From assembly GCF_001882345.1 (NCBI RefSeq), contig NZ_MINL01000001.1, positions 2,069,705 through 2,133,704 of the forward strand: a stretch of 64,000 nucleotides of DNA, written 5' to 3'. Positions 20,816 to 30,077 of this stretch are shown here, in pieces. The notes under the pieces were generated by a model. It was not told the DNA's origin and searched no databases. It saw only the letters and a program-made list of their open reading frames with translations. The position numbers were made by a program, and so were the translations under genes. The stretch is from Halomonas sp. QHL1 (lineage in GTDB: Bacteria > Pseudomonadota > Gammaproteobacteria > Pseudomonadales > Halomonadaceae). How positions within the stretch are numbered: position 1 is the first letter of the stretch; each line of letters begins with the position of its first letter.

Positions 20816-23398
20816 TTATGAGCTAAACACCAGCTTGCCCTCTTCCGCGTTGATATGAATAGTATCTCCAGGGGCAAATTTGCCTCCGAGCAGGTCTTGC
20901 GCCAGCGGGTTCTCAATACGGCTTTGAATTGCCCGTTTGAGTGGCCGCGCCCCGTATACGGGGTCGAAGCCCACGACCGCCAGTTGTGCCATGGCCTCTG
21001 GGCTAACCTCAAGCTTCAGGTCGTGTTCGGCAAGGCGCACTTTCAAACGCTCAAGCTGAATACCGGCAATCGCCTGAATCTGCTCTTGGCCTAAAGCGTG
21101 GAACACCACCACTTCATCGATGCGGTTGATGAGCTCAGGCCGGAAGTGGTTACCCACCACCTCCATGACCATGTTTTTCATTACCTCATAGTCACTATCG
21201 TCACCGCCCATACGTTGGATAATGTCCGAGCCCATGTTGGAGGTCATTACAATCACGGTATTGCGGAAATCTACCGTGCGGCCCTGGCCATCGGTTAAGC
21301 GGCCGTCTTCCAATACCTGCAGCAGGATATTGAAGACATCCGGATGGGCTTTCTCCACCTCGTCCAGCAGCATCACCGAGTAAGGTTTGCGCCGCACCGC
21401 CTCGGTTAAGTAGCCGCCCTCTTCGTAGCCGACGTAGCCTGGGGGCGCACCGATCAAGCGAGCCACGGAGTGCTTCTCCATAAACTCGGACATATCGATA
21501 CGCACCATCGCTTCTTCGGTATCGAACAGAAAGTTCGCCAGCGACTTACACAGCTCGGTTTTACCCACGCCAGTGGGACCGAGGAACAGGAATGAACCGT
21601 TGGGACGATTAGGATCCGATAGCCCGGCCCGTGAGCGGCGTACCGCGTTCGCCACCGCCTCGACGGCTTCATCCTGGCCAATCACCCGCTGGTGCAGCGC
21701 CTCTTCCATACGCAGCAGCTTATCGCGCTCGCCTTCCAGCATTTTGGAGACCGGAATGCCCGTCCAGCGGGAAACCACCTCGGCGATCTCCTCTTCGGTG
21801 ACATTAGAGCGCAGCAACTGATGGCTCGAGGTATCCGCTTCGCCTTCGCCGCTTTCGGCGATCTTCTTCTCAAGCTCTGGAATCTTGCCGTACTGAATTT
21901 CTGACATCCGACCCAAGTCGCCCTGACGGCGGGCCTGCTCCAGATCAAGCCGCGCTTGTTCTAAATCGGCCTTAAACTGGGCAGCCCCTTGAATACTGGC
22001 TTTCTCGGCTTTCCAGATTTCGTCAAGATCAGCGTATTCCCGCTCTAGCTCGTGAATCTGGGTATTGAGTGCTTCCAGGCGTTTTTTGGTGGCTTCGTCG
22101 GTCTCTTTCTTAAGCGCTTCACGCTCCATTTTGAGCTGTATCAGGCGGCGATCAAGGCGATCCATCGCTTCCGGCTTGGAGTCCAGTTCCATGCGAATCC
22201 GCGATGCGGCCTCATCGATTAGATCGATGGCTTTGTCGGGCAGTTGGCGATCGGTGATATAGCGAGTAGAAAGCTTGGCTGCGGCAATAATTGCCGAGTC
22301 GGTAATATCCACGCCGTGGTGCACTTCATAGCGCTCTTTTAGGCCGCGCAGTATCGCCACGGTGTCCTCTTCGGAAGGCTCATCAACCAGTACTTTCTGG
22401 AAGCGGCGCTCCAAGGCGGCGTCTTTCTCGATGTACTTGCGGTACTCATCAAGCGTGGTCGCCCCCACGCAGTGCAGCTCACCGCGAGCCAGGGCAGGCT
22501 TGAGCATATTGCCCGCATCCATAGCACCTTCGGCTTTGCCCGCGCCGACCATGGTGTGCAGCTCGTCAATAAACAGGATCACCCGGCCTTCTTCCTGAGA
22601 AAGCTCCTTGAGCACCGCTTTCAAACGCTCTTCAAACTCACCACGGAATTTGGCGCCTGCCAGCAGCGAGCCCATATCCAGCGAAAGCACGCGTTTATCT
22701 TTTAAGCCTTCCGGCACTTCGCCGTTAACGATGCGCTGGGCCAACCCCTCGACAATGGCGGTTTTACCCACACCGGGCTCACCGATTAATACCGGGTTGT
22801 TTTTGGTGCGCCGCTGCAGCACTTGAATGGTCCGGCGAATTTCGTCGTCGCGACCGATCACCGGATCCAGCTTGCCGTCCAGCGCACGCTGGGTAAGATC
22901 CATGGTGTATTTATTGAGCGCTTCGCGCTGATCTTCAGCATTTGCATCGTCGACGGTAGCGCCGCCGCGCAGGCTATTGATAGCCGCTTCGAGTGATTTA
23001 CGGTTGATGCCCGCTTCTTTAAGCAGCTTGGTAATCGCTGAATTCATTTCCAGCGCTGCCAATAGAACGAGCTCACTGGCGATAAACTGATCACCGCGCT
23101 TTTGCGCTTCGCGATCGGTTAAGTTGAAAAGCTTGATGAAATCCCGCGATGGCTGCACTTCGCCATCGAACTGCCCCACCTTGGGCAAATTATCCAGCTG
23201 CTGCATCAGTCCATCACGCAGGCGCGAAGGACTGCCCTCGGCTTTTTCAATCAGGGCTTTAATACCGGTGTCTTTGGTGTCGAGCAGGGCCAGCAGCAAA
23301 TGCGCTGGGTCTAGCTGATTATGACCGCGGCCAACGGCCAGCGACTGCGCTTCGGCAATCGCACTTTGAAGCTTGGCGGTAAATTTATCAAAACGCAT
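20816..23398 (-). CDS. clpB: ATP-dependent chaperone ClpB
   Basis: ClpB is the Hsp104-type hexameric disaggregase that works with DnaK. At 860 residues from ATG 23398 (RBS AGGAGGA) it has the usual length. Order of parts: N-domain ([18 protein letters not shown]), first AAA+ module with GEPGVGKT near residue 205, a middle coiled coil about 410-530 rich in charged residues, and a second AAA+ module with GPTGVGKT near 605. Sensor and arginine-finger segments are present. A sigma-32-type promoter lies ~95 bp upstream. The order rluD-pgeF-clpB matches E. coli. Confidence 0.97.
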   Translation of the reverse strand: MRFDKFTAKLQSAIAEAQSLAVGRGHNQLDPAHLLLALLDTKDTGIKALIEKAEGSPSRLRDGLMQQLDNLPKVGQFDGEVQPSRDFIKLFNLTDREAQKRGDQFIASELVLLAALEMNSAITKLLKEAGINRKSLEAAINSLRGGATVDDANAEDQREALNKYTMDLTQRALDGKLDPVIGRDDEIRRTIQVLQRRTKNNPVLIGEPGVGKTAIVEGLAQRIVNGEVPEGLKDKRVLSLDMGSLLAGAKFRGEFEERLKAVLKELSQEEGRVILFIDELHTMVGAGKAEGAMDAGNMLKPALARGELHCVGATTLDEYRKYIEKDAALERRFQKVLVDEPSEEDTVAILRGLKERYEVHHGVDITDSAIIAAAKLSTRYITDRQLPDKAIDLIDEAASRIRMELDSKPEAMDRLDRRLIQLKMEREALKKETDEATKKRLEALNTQIHELEREYADLDEIWKAEKASIQGAAQFKADLEQARLDLEQARRQGDLGRMSEIQYGKIPELEKKIAESGEGEADTSSHQLLRSNVTEEEIAEVVSRWTGIPVSKMLEGERDKLLRMEEALHQRVIGQDEAVEAVANAVRRSRAGLSDPNRPNGSFLFLGPTGVGKTELCKSLANFLFDTEEAMVRIDMSEFMEKHSVARLIGAPPGYVGYEEGGYLTEAVRRKPYSVMLLDEVEKAHPDVFNILLQVLEDGRLTDGQGRTVDFRNTVIVMTSNMGSDIIQRMGGDDSDYEVMKNMVMEVVGNHFRPELINRIDEVVVFHALGQEQIQAIAGIQLERLKVRLAEHDLKLEVSPEAMAQLAVVGFDPVYGARPLKRAIQSRIENPLAQDLLGGKFAPGDTIHINAEEGKLVFSS

Positions 23399-23491
23399 GG
23401 AGTTCCTCCTGGGGTAGCCGTGCGTTTGGACGCACCGCGTAACCCAATAACGTGTCATTAGACGTGCTAAATCACGATTAGCTTGACAAGT

Positions 23492-23520
23492 TAAATGGCG
23501 TCAGTTCCGGGCATTTCAAG
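23492..23520 (-). promoter_or_regulatory. Heat-shock (sigma-32) promoter of clpB
   Basis: The minus strand reads CTTGAA (23515-23520), a 14-nt spacer, then CGCCATTTA (23492-23500), one mismatch from the CCCCATNTA -10. It sits between the pgeF stop and the clpB start, so clpB can be induced independently of rluD-pgeF. Confidence 0.75.
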
Positions 23521-23564
23521 AGCAGGTTAAACAAACCACTGGTCTAAGGAGGCTTTTATTGACG

Positions 23565-24320
23565 TTAATTGATCCAGATCACGCTTGCCATACGACCGGT
23601 TTTACCGCCATCACGACGGTAGGAGTAGAAGCGCGACTCGCAGGCGGTGCAGAAGTGCCCGCCGCTAATATTATTGACTCCCAGCGCCTCTAACCGAAAG
23701 CGCGCCAGCCGATAAAGGTCGGCCATGTAATGACCCAGCCGGTAAGGGCTATGGTCAAAGGCGTCCGCGGTATCCGGATGAACGGCAACAAAGGCGCCGT
23801 AAACCTCAGGGCCAACCTCAAATTGAGCGTTGGAGATAGCAGGCCCTAACCAGACCAGAATATCGTCTGGGTCAGTGTTCATCGCGGCAATGGTTGCCTC
23901 CAGCACACCGCCCGCCAAGCCCCGCCAACCGGCATGGGCCACCGCCACCTGGGTACCCGCTCGATTGCAGAACATCACCGGCAGGCAGTCTGCCGTCAGT
24001 ACGACGCATGCGTACTCATTGGAGGTCGCAAGGGCGGCATCCGCGTCGGCAGGCTCAAGCTGATAAAACTGCTGCACACGGGCGCCATGGGTCTGATTCA
24101 GCCACAGCAGAGGCCGTTCATCGCCAATTTCCTTTTGCAGCAAACGACGGCACAGCGCGACATGATCAGCATTATCGCCGACATGGGAAGCGGTATTGAA
24201 AGCGGCAAAATGGCCCTGGCTAGGCCCCGATTCACGGGTCGTCACAAAGGCACGCACATTGGTCGGCGCCGGCCAGTCGGGCACTAAAAGCGTTGGCCGT
24301 AAATTAATGGCATCGCTCAT
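23565..24320 (-). CDS. pgeF: Purine nucleoside phosphorylase / peptidoglycan editing factor PgeF (YfiH)
   Basis: The 251-residue protein belongs to the YfiH/DUF152 'laccase-domain' family. In E. coli this protein removes misincorporated L-serine from UDP-MurNAc; in other bacteria relatives act as purine nucleoside phosphorylases. Copper- or zinc-binding family residues are visible in NQTHGARV, LTADCLPVMF, AVAHAGWRGLAGGV and the C-terminal CTACESRFYSYRRDGGKTGR. It overlaps the rluD stop by 4 bp (ATGA) and is therefore coupled to it. Which family activity applies here cannot be decided from sequence. Confidence 0.9.
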   Translation of the reverse strand: MSDAINLRPTLLVPDWPAPTNVRAFVTTRESGPSQGHFAAFNTASHVGDNADHVALCRRLLQKEIGDERPLLWLNQTHGARVQQFYQLEPADADAALATSNEYACVVLTADCLPVMFCNRAGTQVAVAHAGWRGLAGGVLEATIAAMNTDPDDILVWLGPAISNAQFEVGPEVYGAFVAVHPDTADAFDHSPYRLGHYMADLYRLARFRLEALGVNNISGGHFCTACESRFYSYRRDGGKTGRMASVIWIN

Positions 24321-25276
24321 CGCATGGTCTCATTATCTTCGCGCAGGTAATCCAACAACATTAACAAATCATCAGGGAGGTCTGCCTGAAACGTTAATGT
24401 TTCGCCACTTACCGGGTGCTTGAAAATCAACTTACGCGCGTGAAGAGCCTGACGAGGGAACTCGCGCAGGATCTCCTTCAGCGGCTCAGCAGCACCCGGC
24501 GGTAATTTGGCGCGGCCGCCGTACATAGGGTCACCAATTAACGGATAACGAGCATGGGCCATATGCACACGAATTTGGTGGGTGCGCCCCGTTTCCAACT
24601 TACAGCGCACGTGGGTGTGGGCACGGAAGCGCTCAACCACGCGAAAATGGGTAATGGCAGGTTTACCCGAGGCCGTCACGGCCTGGCGTTTACGGTCTTT
24701 AGGGTGACGACCAATGGGTGCGTCAATGGTACTACCCGATACAGGCTTACCAATCACGACGGCGTCGTACTGGCGTGACACGCTGCGCGCCTGTAGCTGT
24801 TCCACTAGCGCTGTCTGGGCGGGCAGCGTTTTCGCCACCATCATCAAGCCCGTGGTATCTTTATCTAGGCGGTGGACGATCCCCGCACGCGGCACTTCCG
24901 CCAGTGCCGGATGATGGTGAAGCAATGCATTTAATAGCGTGCCATCCGGGTTGCCTGCAGCAGGATGCACCACCATACCGGCAGCTTTGTTGATCACCAT
25001 CACCGTATCGTCTTCATAAACGATATCCAGCGCGATGTCCTGGGCTTCAAAGCGCGTATCGTCTTCGATGGTCGCCTGAAGCGCCAACACTTCATGGCCA
25101 TGTAGCTTGGCTTTCGGCTTGGCTTGCGCGCCATCAACCGTCAATTCACCAGCGTTAATCCACGCTTTTAAGCGCTCACGGGAGTAATCGCTGAACAACT
25201 CAGCCGCCGCTTGGTCTAATCGCGCACCGGCTAACGTAGCGGGCACGCGCTGCGTGTCTTCAACTATTCGAGACAT
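24317..25276 (-). CDS. rluD: 23S rRNA pseudouridine synthase RluD
   Basis: RluD makes pseudouridines 1911, 1915 and 1917 in helix 69 of 23S rRNA. Starting at ATG 25276 (RBS AGAGGT) the protein has 319 residues: an S4 RNA-binding domain (residues ~15-80, SRERLKAWINAGELTVDG) and the RluA-family catalytic domain with the active aspartate in IVHRLDKDTTGLMMV. GRTHQIRVHMA and GDPMYGGR are also typical. A longer open frame to 25357 lacks an RBS. It is divergent from bamD. Confidence 0.95.
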   Translation of the reverse strand: MSRIVEDTQRVPATLAGARLDQAAAELFSDYSRERLKAWINAGELTVDGAQAKPKAKLHGHEVLALQATIEDDTRFEAQDIALDIVYEDDTVMVINKAAGMVVHPAAGNPDGTLLNALLHHHPALAEVPRAGIVHRLDKDTTGLMMVAKTLPAQTALVEQLQARSVSRQYDAVVIGKPVSGSTIDAPIGRHPKDRKRQAVTASGKPAITHFRVVERFRAHTHVRCKLETGRTHQIRVHMAHARYPLIGDPMYGGRAKLPPGAAEPLKEILREFPRQALHARKLIFKHPVSGETLTFQADLPDDLLMLLDYLREDNETMR

Positions 25277-25492
25277 GAAAAACCTCTTTAAGACGCAAAA
25301 ACCCCCAGCAAGGTGAAAAAACCAGCCCCGACATGGAAAAATAAGCTTTGACGACACCCAACGAAACGTCGCTAAGCCTGCGTTTTGAGCCGAGGTGTTT
25401 TATAGTGGGCGGACTGCGACCTATTCTACCATTTCTACTTATGGCCATCGCCGCTTTTTGGTGATTGAGGCTTGTTTGCAACGAGGATGATG

Positions 25493-26308
25493 ATGCGCGT
25501 TTTTTCAGCTGCCAACCGCTTTGGTGCTCTAGCCCTAAGCCTTGCCCTTTTAGCGGGCTGTGCGAGTAACGATACCAGCGAAGAAGAGGAAGATGAATTT
25601 GCTGGGGTACAGGAGCGTGAGCTCTATGAACTGGCCCGCACGGCCCTAGACGGCAACCGCTACCCGATTGCGATAGAGCGCTTGGAAGCGCTCGATACGC
25701 GCTATCCGTTCGGCGCGCATGCTGAGCAGGCCCAGCTTGAGCTGATCTATGCCTACTATGAAAATAGCAATTGGGAAGAAGCTCGGGCAGCAGCCAGCCG
25801 CTTTATTCGCCTTCACCCCGATCACCCCCAAGTGGACTACGCCTACTATCTGCGTGGACTTTCTGCTTGGCAAGCGGGCCGTTTCAGCCTAGAGCGCCTG
25901 CGCCTGATTGATATTTCCAGGCGTGACCTGGGCGCTTCCCGTGATGCCTACAATGACTTCCGCGAGCTGATTCAGCGTTACCCGCAGAGTGAATACGCCG
26001 CCGATGCCCAGCAGCGTATCGTCTACCTGCGTGAGTTGATGGCGCGTCATGAGCTGCACGTTGCCGATTACTATCTGCGCCGTGGCGCCTACTTAGCGGC
26101 CGTTGAGCGTGGTCGTTGGGTAATCGAAAACTACCCTGAATCCAGCGCCACCCGTGATGCGTTGGCCACCATGGTGGAAGGCTATCAAGGCCTAGACATG
26201 GACGACCGCGCCGATGAAGTCCTCGCAGTGCTGCGCGAGAACGCACCCGATCATGATCAGTTGCAAGGCAGCCGTTTTGTTCCCAAGCACTTAGGTCAAA
26301 ATGACTAA
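25493..26308 (+). CDS. bamD: Outer membrane assembly lipoprotein BamD
   Basis: BamD is the essential lipoprotein partner of BamA in outer-membrane protein insertion. Three ATG codons stand in a row (25487, 25490, 25493); the GAGG just before favours the third, giving 271 residues. The signal peptide ends LALLAGC (lipobox). The mature protein begins with an acidic stretch and then forms five TPR-like repeats (ELARTALDGNRYPIAIERLEAL..., QLELIYAYYENSNWEEA...). The neighbourhood bamD/rluD in divergent orientation is conserved in gammaproteobacteria. Confidence 0.95.
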   Translation: MRVFSAANRFGALALSLALLAGCASNDTSEEEEDEFAGVQERELYELARTALDGNRYPIAIERLEALDTRYPFGAHAEQAQLELIYAYYENSNWEEARAAASRFIRLHPDHPQVDYAYYLRGLSAWQAGRFSLERLRLIDISRRDLGASRDAYNDFRELIQRYPQSEYAADAQQRIVYLRELMARHELHVADYYLRRGAYLAAVERGRWVIENYPESSATRDALATMVEGYQGLDMDDRADEVLAVLRENAPDHDQLQGSRFVPKHLGQND

Positions 26309-26357
26309 GTCTTGGCGACTATTCAGTTGCTAAGAACTGTACAACAGTTACCTATTA

Positions 26358-26382
26358 AACCACGCCTCGGCGTGGTTTTTTT
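26358..26382 (+). terminator. bamD terminator
   Basis: A 9-bp stem AACCACGCC / GGCGTGGTT with a 2-nt loop merging into seven T, 50 bp after the bamD stop. The next ~140 bp up to the chemoreceptor start are strongly A/T-rich and hold no gene. Confidence 0.9.
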
Positions 26383-26544
26383 ATACGATAACAGTGCAAC
26401 TAATTGATTGTGAAGGCCAACATACAAGCTAAAGGTGGACATTGTACAAATAATAATTATTTTCTATACAAATATTATACAACAATATATGATTAGCCTG
26501 TCTTACATAATAAAGCGCCTAAACGGCGCCTGAGGGAGCACTCC

Positions 26545-28248
26545 ATGTCTTTTTTTAACGCCCGTTCCGGCAACACCAAAATAAGCACACGCTTAACGCT
26601 CGGCTTTTCCACTCTTTTGGGCTTGCTAATTCTGTTAACAGTCGTGGGTATTTACCAAGTCAATCAAATTGATCGAGACCTAGCGTCGATCAACGACGTC
26701 AACGGAACCAAACAGCGTTTTGCGGTGGATTGGCGAGGCAGCGTGCATGATCGCGCTATCGTGCTTCGCGATATTGTCATCACAGAAGGCAGTAACAACC
26801 TCCCCTCACTTGAAGGCGAAATTGAACGCCTGGGAGACGCTTACCGCTCGGCTACAACAGGTATGCAGCAAGTGACCAGCGAACACGCTGGTACTGCTCA
26901 AGAGCAGAGCATCATTAACAGCATCAACGAACAAGCCGAGTTAACGCGAGGGCTTACCGAGCAGGTAATAACAGCCCGCCAGGCAGATGAGTATGCCAAC
27001 GCGCAAACGCTGCTTCTGGAACAAGCGGGCCCAGCTTACACCGAGTGGCTTAATCGCATTAATCAGTTTATCAATCTCCAGCAGCAGTTGAACGACGCCA
27101 CCACAGCGACAGCCCGCGATACAGCTTCCGGCTTTCAAATGCAGATGTTGGGTCTAACACTGTTTGCGTTACTGGTAGGTGGTTTGATCGCGGTATTCTT
27201 GTCCCGTCAACTACTACGCGAACTGGGTGCTGAACCCCACGAAGTCAAAGCGTTTGCTGAAGCCATTGGCCGTGGCGAGTTAACCAGCCGGGGGCAGCTA
27301 AAGAAAGGCGATACCCGCAGCATTATGGCGTCTCAGGTCGCTATGGCGCATCAGCTACAAACGATTGTGACCCAGGTGCGTGCCTCTGCAGAGGCGGTGG
27401 CCAGCAACAGCGAGCAAATTGCTGAAGGCAATAACGACCTCTCTTCACGTACTGAACAGCAGGCCAGCGCACTCGCGGAGACGGCCTCTGCAATGGAAGA
27501 GCTCAACAGCACGGTAAAACTCAACGCTGAAAATTCTGAGCAGGCTAGCCAGGAAGCTTCAAGTGCATCAAGCACGGCCAAGCAAGGTGGCGAAGCGGTA
27601 AATCAAGTCGTTGCCACAATGAATGATCTCAATAAGAGCTCTCAGGAAATTGCCGGCATTATCTCTACTATTGATGCAATTGCCTTCCAAACCAATATTC
27701 TAGCCCTTAATGCTTCGGTTGAAGCCGCCCGCGCTGGCGAGCACGGCCGTGGTTTTGCTGTAGTCGCAGAGGAAGTGCGTCGATTAGCCCAGCGCAGTGC
27801 CGATGCCGCGCGAGAAATAAATGCCCTGATTTCCAGCAATCTTGAGCGTGTTAACCACGGCAATGAGCGCGCTGAAGAAGCCAGCAAATCGACCGAACAG
27901 ATCGTAGCGGCTATCGAGCGTGTGACTAGCATTATGCAGGAAATCAGTCACGCCAGCGCAGAGCAGAGCACGGGTGTCCAAGAAGTGGGGCGAGCAGTGA
28001 CCGAGATGGATCAGGTCACCCAGCAGAACGCTGCCCTTGTACATGAAAGTGCTACCGCAGCTAACAATTTACGTCAAAACGCTCACTCGCTACTGAATGC
28101 CATGGAAGTCTTTAAATTGCCGAATACACTGCAAAAAGCACAGCCATCGCATACTGCATTGGCACCTGCGCGTAGCCATTCTGCCAACACTCACGCTCTG
28201 CCCGCCGCAAAACGTCAGCAGGCAGCACCGGAGTGGGAAAGTTTTTAA
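26545..28248 (+). CDS. Methyl-accepting chemotaxis protein
   Basis: The 567-residue chemoreceptor has a first membrane segment at about 15-40 ([16 protein letters not shown]), a four-helix-bundle-type periplasmic sensor to ~190, a second segment ([18 protein letters not shown]), a HAMP linker, and a cytoplasmic domain with the hairpin tip motif [17 protein letters not shown]. It ends with EWESF, an xWxxF pentapeptide of the kind that tethers CheR and CheB, so it is probably a high-abundance receptor that aids adaptation of others. The ligand is unknown. RBS GAGGGAG. No other chemotaxis genes are adjacent. Confidence 0.93.
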   Translation: MSFFNARSGNTKISTRLTLGFSTLLGLLILLTVVGIYQVNQIDRDLASINDVNGTKQRFAVDWRGSVHDRAIVLRDIVITEGSNNLPSLEGEIERLGDAYRSATTGMQQVTSEHAGTAQEQSIINSINEQAELTRGLTEQVITARQADEYANAQTLLLEQAGPAYTEWLNRINQFINLQQQLNDATTATARDTASGFQMQMLGLTLFALLVGGLIAVFLSRQLLRELGAEPHEVKAFAEAIGRGELTSRGQLKKGDTRSIMASQVAMAHQLQTIVTQVRASAEAVASNSEQIAEGNNDLSSRTEQQASALAETASAMEELNSTVKLNAENSEQASQEASSASSTAKQGGEAVNQVVATMNDLNKSSQEIAGIISTIDAIAFQTNILALNASVEAARAGEHGRGFAVVAEEVRRLAQRSADAAREINALISSNLERVNHGNERAEEASKSTEQIVAAIERVTSIMQEISHASAEQSTGVQEVGRAVTEMDQVTQQNAALVHESATAANNLRQNAHSLLNAMEVFKLPNTLQKAQPSHTALAPARSHSANTHALPAAKRQQAAPEWESF

Positions 28249-28285
28249 ATTAAAAATGGTTTTTCGATTAACTGTTTAGAGGGAT

Positions 28286-28315
28286 ACGGCTCCTAACCCT
28301 TAGGGGCCGTTTTTA
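28286..28315 (+). terminator. Chemoreceptor terminator
   Basis: The stem ACGGCTCCT / AGGGGCCGT (one G-T pair) is followed by TTTTT, 38 bp after the stop and 25 bp before the next start. Confidence 0.75.
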
Positions 28316-28339
28316 TTTGCCCTCCCCCCTGAGATAACG

Positions 28340-30058
28340 ATGAAGCCCACTCAAAGCCTATTTAAGATGTTCTTGTTACCGATCTTAATGGTAGCGCTTC
28401 CAGCGCTGTTACTCATGACTATTGCCATGGAAATGCGGGGGAAACAGTCGCTCGACAACTTAGACACTATCGCTCAAGTTGCAATAATGTGGCTGGGAAT
28501 TGGTGTCATGAGTGGGCTGATTGGAGCTGCTTTCTTTTTCGTCTGGCGTAGCAATAAGCGTTTAATGATCATCGGAGACGCTATTTTATCGCTCGCCAAT
28601 AGCCAGCAAAAACTGTCCAATTTCCAAGCGATTGAGCAGATGAGTCGTCAGCGCAGCGGTTCTTTAAAGCGCATTGCCATGGCACTAATGACGTTTCAAG
28701 ATGCAGAAAAGCAACGCCGGGAAGCCGAGTGTAAAGTACACCGATTGGCGTATTACGACACCCTGACCCAGCTGCCCAACTGGCAATTGATGAGAGACCA
28801 TCGTCAACATTCGCTTGATACAAGCCAACAAACCGCCACCTACGGCGCGCTGATCTATATTGACGTTGACGATTTTAAGCGTATCAACGACAGCTGGGGT
28901 CACCGTCTGGGCGACAACCTACTCCAACAGATTGCCGAGCGCCTCACGGGCTTGAAAGTAGAAGGCACTACCATTGGCCGCCTAGGCAGTGATGAGTTTC
29001 TGGTGATCATCGATGGCTTAGCCAACGAACAGCTAAAAGCGGCCGAGAAAGCTGAGCTATTTGCCGAGCAGTTACAGCAAACGCTAAGCCCCTGCTACAG
29101 TGTGGAAAATAAGAAGCACTTCCTCAGTGTGAGCTTGGGAATCGCGCTGTTTAATGGCGCTCAAGAGAGCATTGATAGCCTCTTTCAATATTCCAACGCG
29201 GCCGTTCATCTTGCCAAACTAACGAGCCCCAACGGGTTACGTTTTTACGATCCGGCAGTGCAAGCCGAACTAGAAGCCAGAACCGCACTAGAGCACGATC
29301 TGCGCTTGGCCATCGAGCGACAAGAGTTCGTATTAGTTTACCAATCACAAGTGGATAGTCGCGGGCGAGCTATTGGCGCTGAGGCATTGATCCGCTGGGA
29401 ACATCCTCGTAACGGGTTTGTCTCGCCGGGTACTTTTATCCCCTTAGCCGAGGAAACGGGCCTAATCGTACCCATTGGCAACTGGGTGTTGGAAGCGGCC
29501 TGCAAGCAGTTGGTCACCTGGGCCAACGACGAGCACACGAAGCATCTAACATTAGCCGTCAACGTCAGCGCCAAACAGTTTCAACAGCCCGATTTCGTGG
29601 CCACCGTTTGCGACGTGCTAACCAAAAGCGGTGCCTCGGCACATCGCCTAAAGCTGGAGCTGACCGAAAGCACAATGATCGGCAAAATAGATAACATCAT
29701 TGCTAGCATGCATCAGCTCAAGGCGCTGGGGGTTAGCTTTTCATTAGACGATTTCGGCACGGGCTACTCGTCGCTGCAGTACCTCAAACGACTCCCCTTA
29801 GATCAAATTAAAATCGACCAGTCGTTTGTACGCAACCTACATGGAGACACCGACGATAAGGCCATCGTGCAAACCATTATTGCCATGGGGCGTTCGCTCG
29901 GATTACAGGTTATTGCCGAAGGTGTAGAAAACCTAGAACACTGGCGCTACCTAAACGAGCACCAGTGTCATGCCTTCCAAGGGTATTACTTTTGCAAACC
30001 GGTATCCGCTACCGAGATGGTACAGCGCAGCTTGTCCCCTCCACCGATGCTCGCCTAA
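28340..30058 (+). CDS. Membrane GGDEF-EAL cyclic-di-GMP protein
   Basis: The 572-residue protein has two N-terminal membrane segments (residues ~8-28 and ~46-70) with almost no periplasmic loop, a GGDEF domain (~130-300) and an EAL domain (~315-565). The GGDEF signature reads GRLGSDEF, so the first glycine pair is altered and cyclase activity is doubtful. The EAL domain keeps EALIRW, ELTES, DDFGTGYSSL, KIDQSF and EGVEN, so c-di-GMP hydrolysis is likely. The GSDEF domain may serve as a GTP-sensing regulator. The start has a weak RBS. Confidence 0.9.
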   Translation: MKPTQSLFKMFLLPILMVALPALLLMTIAMEMRGKQSLDNLDTIAQVAIMWLGIGVMSGLIGAAFFFVWRSNKRLMIIGDAILSLANSQQKLSNFQAIEQMSRQRSGSLKRIAMALMTFQDAEKQRREAECKVHRLAYYDTLTQLPNWQLMRDHRQHSLDTSQQTATYGALIYIDVDDFKRINDSWGHRLGDNLLQQIAERLTGLKVEGTTIGRLGSDEFLVIIDGLANEQLKAAEKAELFAEQLQQTLSPCYSVENKKHFLSVSLGIALFNGAQESIDSLFQYSNAAVHLAKLTSPNGLRFYDPAVQAELEARTALEHDLRLAIERQEFVLVYQSQVDSRGRAIGAEALIRWEHPRNGFVSPGTFIPLAEETGLIVPIGNWVLEAACKQLVTWANDEHTKHLTLAVNVSAKQFQQPDFVATVCDVLTKSGASAHRLKLELTESTMIGKIDNIIASMHQLKALGVSFSLDDFGTGYSSLQYLKRLPLDQIKIDQSFVRNLHGDTDDKAIVQTIIAMGRSLGLQVIAEGVENLEHWRYLNEHQCHAFQGYYFCKPVSATEMVQRSLSPPPMLA

Positions 30059-30077
30059 TACTGCAATAGTGCCCGGC

